From: JAPLDA01 sp043787975
GTDB lineage: Bacteria > Bacteroidota > Bacteroidia > AKYH767-A > 2013-40CM-41-45
NCBI GenBank assembly: GCA_043787975.1
Contig: JAYVUK010000017.1
Span: 62,001-126,000 of the forward strand
DNA: 64,000 bases
Direction of reading: 5' to 3'
Within the stretch, counting starts at the first letter, position 1, and each line of letters starts with the position of its first letter. Position numbers and translations under genes: made by a program. Shown here in pieces: positions 60,305 through 64,000 of this stretch. The notes beneath the pieces are model-generated. The model saw only the letters and a program-made list of their open reading frames with translations, was not told where the DNA came from and made no database searches.

Positions 60305-60889
60305 ATGAAAAAAGTACTCTTCACCCTGATCTCAGTTGCCATCTCAGCTACATCATTCGCTCAAAACTGGAAACTGGATGGCGCACATTCAAAAATTAAA
60401 TTCTCAACTAAATATCTGTTGATAACAGATGTTGACGGAGAATTCCAAAAAGTTGACGGAACATTCAGCTCCTCGAAACCTGACTGGAGTGATCTTCAGG
60501 CAAATGTTACCATTGATGTTACGAGTGTTTCGACCGACAATGAAATGCGCGACAAGCATTTAAAAGGCGATGATTTTTTCAATGCTGAAAAATATCCAAC
60601 CATTTCTTTCAAAAGTAAATCCGTGAAAAAGATCAGTGACAAACAATTCGTACTTGTTGGTGACCTCACCATTCGTGATGTAACAAAAACAGTTGAACTT
60701 CCAGTTGTCTACAACGGAACCGTAAAAGATCCCTGGGGAAATACAAAAGCCGGATTTAAGGCTAGCGGAAAACTGGACCGTAAAGAGTATGGATTAAAAT
60801 GGAGCAACTCCGCAGCGACCGGCGAAGCTGTTGTAGGCGACAATGTAGAATTCAGCATTGACCTGGTATTGATTAAACAACCTTCATAA
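60305..60889 (+). CDS. YceI-family lipid-binding protein, exported (copy 2)
   Basis: A 194-residue periplasmic protein with signal peptide MKKVLFTLISVAISATSFAQ. The mature part starts NWKLDGAHSKIKFSTKYLLI, the classic YceI opening, and has DLQANVTIDVTSVSTDNEMRDKHLKGDDFF and FVLVGDLTIRDVTKTVELPV. It folds as a lipocalin-like barrel for isoprenoid-type ligands. Unlike copy 1 at 22155 it is of the standard branch. It stands behind a double operator and next to pirin and marR, which suggests control by the same repressor under stress. Confidence 0.93.
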   Translation: MKKVLFTLISVAISATSFAQNWKLDGAHSKIKFSTKYLLITDVDGEFQKVDGTFSSSKPDWSDLQANVTIDVTSVSTDNEMRDKHLKGDDFFNAEKYPTISFKSKSVKKISDKQFVLVGDLTIRDVTKTVELPVVYNGTVKDPWGNTKAGFKASGKLDRKEYGLKWSNSAATGEAVVGDNVEFSIDLVLIKQPS

Positions 60890-60900
60890 TAAATAATAAG

Positions 60901-61197
60901 ATGAAACAATTCATGGTATATGTAAAACTTCCTGATCACAAGACGGAAGAATTCCTCTCGCGCATTCCGGAACAGCGGTCAACAATCAACTCCCTGATGA
61001 GAAATGGAATCATCCTCAGCTACATGCTTTCGCTCGACAGAACACAATTGTGGATCGTGATGAACGCTGAATCAGAAATCAATGTGATTGAAGTGCTGGC
61101 TGAATTTCCACTCATCCGTTTTATGAAACCGGAAATCCATAAGATCATGTTTCACAACAGTATTTATGTAAATGTTCCAAGAGTTTCATTGAATTAA
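60901..61197 (+). CDS. Small ferredoxin-like-fold protein (YciI/muconolactone-isomerase-like)
   Basis: A 98-residue protein beginning 11 bases after the YceI stop. The alternating pattern KQFMVYVKLP, EEFLSRIPEQRSTINSLM, GIILSYMLSLDRTQLWIVM, EVLAEFPLIRFMKPEI suggests a dimeric alpha/beta-barrel fold as in YciI or muconolactone isomerase. No catalytic residues are identified. It follows YceI in this locus and probably in its operon. I would call it an uncharacterised member of that fold class. Confidence 0.6.
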   Translation: MKQFMVYVKLPDHKTEEFLSRIPEQRSTINSLMRNGIILSYMLSLDRTQLWIVMNAESEINVIEVLAEFPLIRFMKPEIHKIMFHNSIYVNVPRVSLN

Positions 61198-61210
61198 AAA
61201 CAAAAATAAA

Positions 61211-61267
61211 ATGGATACCACTAAAATCACCGTTCTTGAAAAAGGACCTTATAGAAAGATAATTTGA
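61211..61267 (+). pseudogene. Truncated start of a small-protein gene, perhaps CDGSH-type (remnant)
   Basis: ATG at 61211 opens MDTTKITVLEKGPYRKII and stops at 61267. The first 14 residues (ITVLEKGPYR) look like the start of a CDGSH iron-sulfur protein, a family often found beside pirin genes. The continuation is a word palindrome and no CDGSH motif follows in any frame. It may be what is left of a gene cut short by deletion at, or insertion of, the repeat. Confidence 0.4.
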
Positions 61268-61322
61268 TAATTAGTTGATGTGAGAATTAGCTAATTCTCA
61301 CATCAACTAATCAGCTAATCAC
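61258..61322. repeat. Word palindrome with a perfect 40-bp loopless core
   Basis: 61271-61290 and 61291-61310 are exact reverse complements with no loop. The flanks continue with TTTGATAATT words on the left and AATCAGCTAATC on the right. It lies between a truncated reading frame and the pirin gene. Confidence 0.88.
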
Positions 61323-61413
61323 TTTTTTCGGATCCGCTTTATTTATTACACTTGCGAAGAAAATCGTTTCGGAGAAGAAAGTAAACTTGTAAAATAAAAG
61401 AAAGAAAAATAAA

Positions 61414-62124
61414 ATGCAAACAATCATCCATCGTGCATCAGAAAGAGGCCATGCCAATCACGGCTGGCTGGATGCACATCACAGTTTCAGTTTTGCCAAT
61501 TGGTATGATCCGTCTAAAGTTCATTTCGGATTGTTACGCGTTCTGAATGATGACACCGTAGACGGAGGACAAGGCTTTGGTATGCATCCTCACAACGACA
61601 TGGAAATTATTACCATCATCCTGGAAGGTGCCTTGCAACACAAAGACAACATGGGAAATGGTTCTGTGATAAAACCCGGAGATGTACAGGTGATGAGTGC
61701 CGGAACCGGTGTGACGCATTCGGAATTTAATCCATCACCAACAGATAAGACGAACCTGTTTCAGCTTTGGATTTTTCCAAAAGAGGACGGGATTAAACCA
61801 CACTATGATCAGAAAACTTTTTCCGTGGAAGAACGGAAAAATAAAATTCAGACGGTTGCTTCAGGTTTTAAAAAGAATGGGGAGTTGTATATCCACCAGG
61901 ATGCTGCCTTATCATTGGCTAATCCTGAAAAAGGAAAATCAATTACCTATTCGGTGAATAAAGAAGGCAACGGAGTTTATTTGATGGTGATCACCGGCGA
62001 TGTTGAAATCAATGGAGAAAAACTTTCCCGAAGAGATGCTATCGGAATTTCAGAAACTGATAGCTTTGCGATTACAGCCAATGAAAATTCTGAATTGTTG
62101 ATTGTAGAAGTACCGATGAAATAA
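61414..62124 (+). CDS. Pirin-family protein (quercetin 2,3-dioxygenase-like)
   Basis: A 236-residue bicupin. The metal site residues are all present: His58 and His60 in GMHPHNDMEI, His102 and Glu104 in GTGVTHSEFN. That pattern matches human pirin and E. coli YhhW, which bind Fe(II) and can oxidise quercetin. The N-terminal opening IIHRASERGHANHGWLDAHHSFSFANWYDP is diagnostic. In the cell it may sense redox state or clear aromatic compounds. It lies between the YceI unit and the MarR gene. Confidence 0.93.
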   Translation: MQTIIHRASERGHANHGWLDAHHSFSFANWYDPSKVHFGLLRVLNDDTVDGGQGFGMHPHNDMEIITIILEGALQHKDNMGNGSVIKPGDVQVMSAGTGVTHSEFNPSPTDKTNLFQLWIFPKEDGIKPHYDQKTFSVEERKNKIQTVASGFKKNGELYIHQDAALSLANPEKGKSITYSVNKEGNGVYLMVITGDVEINGEKLSRRDAIGISETDSFAITANENSELLIVEVPMK

Positions 62125-62128
62125 TCCT

Positions 62129-62182
62129 GTTTACGGTTTACAGTTTACGGTTGACGTAAACTGTAAACCATAAACTGTAAAC
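62129..62182. repeat. Word palindrome, 7-bp word GTTTACG, loopless
   Basis: Left half 62129-62155 reads GTTTACG, GTTTACA, GTTTACG, GTTGAC; right half 62156-62182 reads GTAAACT, GTAAACC, ATAAACT, GTAAAC. Each half is 27 bases and they meet without a loop. It sits between pirin and marR, starting five bases after the pirin stop. Confidence 0.88.
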
Positions 62183-62190
62183 TAAAAGTT

Positions 62191-62640
62191 GTGAAATTAG
62201 AAGACGAAATAGTTCAAAAGAAATTCCGGAGTGAAACTCATAAACTGGGAGTGAACCTGATTTTTACATTCAACTGGATTGATACTTTTCAGCAAAAATA
62301 CTTTAAGAAGCATGGCGTTACTCCTCAGCAGTTTAATTTGCTGCGGATATTGCGCGGACAACATCCAAAACCTGCTACGATCAAGTTGCTGAAAGAACGG
62401 ATGATTGATAAGATGAGTGACGCTTCGCGCATTGTCGAAAAATTAAGAGTGAAAGGTTTGATTGATCGACACACGTGTCCGACCGATAGAAGAAACTGCG
62501 ATGTATTTATCAATGCAAAAGGCTTGAAACTTTTGGAAGACATTGACAAGGAAGAAAAACAGTTGGATGATTTTTTTTCGAACATCTCCGAACAGGAGAA
62601 AAAACATCTGAATGATTTGCTGGATAAACTTAGAGGATAA
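62191..62640 (+). CDS. MarR-family transcriptional regulator
   Basis: A 149-residue winged-helix repressor. The start is GTG at 62191, nine bases after the palindrome. The DNA-binding core is clear: TPQQFNLLRILRGQHPKPATI (helix 2), LKERMIDKMSDASRIVEKLRVKGLIDRH (recognition helix) and RRNCDVFINAKGLKLLEDI (wing). MarR proteins usually respond to phenolics, quinones or oxidation. The double 12-bp operator at 60225-60251 is in front of the YceI gene of the same locus and is the best candidate site. Confidence 0.92.
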   Translation: MKLEDEIVQKKFRSETHKLGVNLIFTFNWIDTFQQKYFKKHGVTPQQFNLLRILRGQHPKPATIKLLKERMIDKMSDASRIVEKLRVKGLIDRHTCPTDRRNCDVFINAKGLKLLEDIDKEEKQLDDFFSNISEQEKKHLNDLLDKLRG

Positions 62641-62654
62641 TCAAAAAACATTGG

Positions 62655-62709
62655 CCGCAGATTTTTTAAGAAGATCAATTTAAATCTGCGAATCTGCGGT
62701 CTTTTTTTC
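62655..62709 (+). terminator. Terminator-like hairpin after marR, built on CTGCGAAT words
   Basis: CCGCAGATT (62655-62663) pairs with AATCTGCGG (62691-62699), followed by a T run from 62702. The right arm repeats AATCTGCG twice (62683-62699), so it is also a word array. Confidence 0.7.
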
Positions 62710-63614
62710 TAATCTTGAAATATATTGTTTAACGCATCCTCCACCTTTTCAAACTGAAATCTAAAACCGGCATCCCGGATTTTTTTTGCAGACACACGCT
62801 GTCCGTCCAACACAATCTTTGCCTTTTCTCCTAAAATTAATTTCAGCACAAAACCCGGAACACGAATTGGAAGAAACGGACGATTTAAAACTTTCGCAAG
62901 CGCTTTCACAAACTCTTTATTGGTTACCGGAACTGGTGCTACAGCATTGTAAACACCAATCATTTTTTCGTCTTCAACTGCTTTCAGAAAAGCAGAACAC
63001 AAATCATCGATCTGAATCCAGGACATAAATTGTTTTCCTGATCCAAGAGGAGAGCCGACAAGTAATTTTATGGGTTGTGCCATTTGAGGTAATGCTCCTC
63101 CGTCTTTTGCAAGTACAATTCCGATGCGGAGAATGACCACACGAATCCCAATCTCAGAAAATTTATTTGCTGATGCTTCCCATTGCGTGCAGGTTTCTCC
63201 AAGAAAATCTGAAGTTGAGGAATGGGTTTCATCCATCCATTCATCACCGCAATCACCATAAATTCCGATGGCTGAAGCAGAGATAAAAATTTTGACTTGA
63301 TGTGACGTTGATTTCAGTTTTTCAAAAAGAAGTTCGGCACTTTTCACGCGGCTGTCGATGATTTCAGTTTTTCTTTTTACAGTCCATCTTTTATCAGCGA
63401 TGCCTGCACCGGCTAAATGAATGATCGTATCTGTTTTCTCAAATGCCTTCGGATCGATGAATTTATTTTCAACGTTCCAATGAAAACTGTTTTGATTATC
63501 CGCTTTGTTTCTTGACAGAATAGCAACACGATGATTTTTCTCAAGTAATAATTCCGTCAGATGATTTCCAAGAAGTCCTGATCCTCCGGTAATGAGAATT
63601 TTTTTTGATGTCAT
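62709..63614 (-). CDS. TIGR01777-family NAD-dependent epimerase (SDR39U1/YfcH-like)
   Basis: A 301-residue extended short-chain dehydrogenase. The N-terminal Rossmann signature is ILITGGSGLLGNHLTELLLEK; HLAGAGIADKRWTVKRKTEI is the family-specific segment; ISASAIGIYGDCGDEW holds the catalytic serine-tyrosine region, and the C-terminal DUF1731 part is LPIRVPGFVLKLILGEKAKIVLDGQRV. The substrate is unknown for this family. Full length. It is convergent with marR and divergent from rplM. Confidence 0.92.
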   Translation of the reverse strand: MTSKKILITGGSGLLGNHLTELLLEKNHRVAILSRNKADNQNSFHWNVENKFIDPKAFEKTDTIIHLAGAGIADKRWTVKRKTEIIDSRVKSAELLFEKLKSTSHQVKIFISASAIGIYGDCGDEWMDETHSSTSDFLGETCTQWEASANKFSEIGIRVVILRIGIVLAKDGGALPQMAQPIKLLVGSPLGSGKQFMSWIQIDDLCSAFLKAVEDEKMIGVYNAVAPVPVTNKEFVKALAKVLNRPFLPIRVPGFVLKLILGEKAKIVLDGQRVSAKKIRDAGFRFQFEKVEDALNNIFQD

Positions 63615-63644
63615 GGTGTGAAGTTACTGAGATGATCTATAAGC

Positions 63645-63695
63645 AGACCTCAGATGGCCATGAAAAATCATGATCATCATGATTATCTGCGGTCT
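63645..63695. repeat. Palindrome ahead of the epimerase gene
   Basis: AGACCTCAGAT (63645-63655) pairs with ATCTGCGGTCT (63685-63695) with one mismatch; the centre AATCATGATCATCATGATT is nearly self-complementary. Confidence 0.7.
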
Positions 63696-63778
63696 ATACT
63701 TTCAAAAAGGGCCGAAACTTCCTCTGCAATTGGACTTTTCTACAAACACAGGCTCCTTTATAAATTTTTAAAATAGTC

Positions 63779-63809
63779 TTTGGTAGAAAAGAAAATAATC
63801 CTACTTTTG
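63779..63809 (+). promoter_or_regulatory. rplM promoter
   Basis: TTTG at 63779-63782 and TACTTTTG at 63802-63809, 19 bases apart. Both match the Bacteroidota consensus. Transcription would start about 63816. Confidence 0.8.
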
Positions 63810-63810
63810 C

Positions 63811-63879
63811 GTCCCCTTTGGGAATCCCGATAATAACCGGGAGATTTTATAGTAAAATCCTTAAAAATACCTCATTAAA
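63811..63879 (+). promoter_or_regulatory. Possible ribosomal-protein leader of rplM
   Basis: Between the promoter and the start codon the transcript can form two hairpins: CCCG/CGGG at 63826-63829 and 63838-63841, and GATTTTA/TAAAATC at 63843-63849 and 63853-63859. Ribosomal-protein leaders that bind their own product are known, including one proposed for L13 in Bacteroidia. Whether this matches it needs a covariance search. Confidence 0.45.
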
Positions 63880-64000
63880 GTGGAAGCATTAAGTTATAAA
63901 ACCATTTCAGCAAATGATAAGACAGTTACCAAAAATTGGGTAATTGTAGATGCTGAAGATCAGATTCTTGGCCGCCTTACTTCACAGGTGGCATCCATGA
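63880..64000 (+). CDS. rplM: Ribosomal protein L13, N-terminal part (3' partial)
   Basis: The first 40 residues of large-subunit protein uL13, cut by the window end. The opening MEALSYKTISANDKTVTKNW is typical of the phylum, and VIVDAEDQILGRLTSQVAS matches the conserved L13 start (V.DA....LGRLAS.VA). The start is GTG at 63880. The rest of the usual rplM-rpsI unit would follow outside the window. A strong promoter and a structured leader lie upstream. Confidence 0.93.
   Translation, partial: MEALSYKTISANDKTVTKNWVIVDAEDQILGRLTSQVASM

Noticed and set aside
1..64000. tRNA, rRNA or insertion-sequence transposase genes
   Set aside because: No cloverleaf, rRNA stretch or transposase motif was recognised by reading; a dedicated scan would be needed to exclude small tRNAs completely.

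Overview
The window looks like a chromosomal piece of a Bacteroidota bacterium (Bacteroidia/Chitinophagia/Flavobacteriia grade) with a base composition near 40% G+C. Four things point there. Several surface proteins are secreted with type IX C-terminal sorting domains. Promoters are of the TTTG / TAnnTTTG type and Shine-Dalgarno sequences are mostly absent. The family content is typical of the phylum (DUF4270, DUF4175, DUF6341/DUF6427, a TonB-dependent receptor with a regulatory N-domain). The gene neighbourhoods are also familiar (glmS - DUF4270 lipoprotein - glycosyltransferase / panC - panD - flippase-like - rfaE2 - radA). No rRNA, tRNA, CRISPR array, prophage or classical insertion sequence was seen.

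Layout. 1-8 kb: end of an aminotransferase gene, manC, a secreted repeat protein, fumC, a haem-binding protein, an ArsC-like protein, a four-helix-bundle gene boxed in by inverted word repeats, prfB with its programmed +1 frameshift, and recX. 8-16 kb: a small secreted protein beside a sensor kinase that lacks its ATPase domain; the HU - TPR - 29-residue basic protein - RNase G cluster; aspartokinase; an acetyltransferase; serA. 16-27 kb: fbp, mfd, small envelope proteins, and the haem pathway hemA, hemC-hemD fusion, hemB. 27-36 kb: glmS, DUF4270 lipoprotein, half-length glycosyltransferase, then the divergent panC-panD-flippase-rfaE2-radA. 36-48 kb: coiled-coil protein, DUF922-like protein, TonB receptor, dprA, a broken RCC1-repeat protein, methyltransferase, DUF4175, GHKL ATPase, ybeY. 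48-55 kb: a sensor kinase/response regulator pair, a sulfatase-modifying-factor-like secreted protein and a 14-repeat cysteine-bearing secreted protein. 55-64 kb: DUF6427/DUF6341, purD, a carboxyltransferase, trpS, a YceI-pirin-MarR redox-type locus with a clear double operator, a TIGR01777 epimerase, and the start of rplM.

The most unusual signal is not a gene. About fifteen sites carry short imperfect tandem words of 6-9 bases that run one way and then the other, giving hairpins. The words differ from site to site but the design is constant. Some lie between genes and supply stop codons or C-terminal residues to neighbours. Some lie in frame inside otherwise conserved proteins. One sits on what looks like the scar of a lost gene. 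One pair brackets a complete four-helix-bundle gene with no spare base on either side. A second, more conserved dispersed palindrome family (ends GTCATGC / GGAATGAC) is also present.
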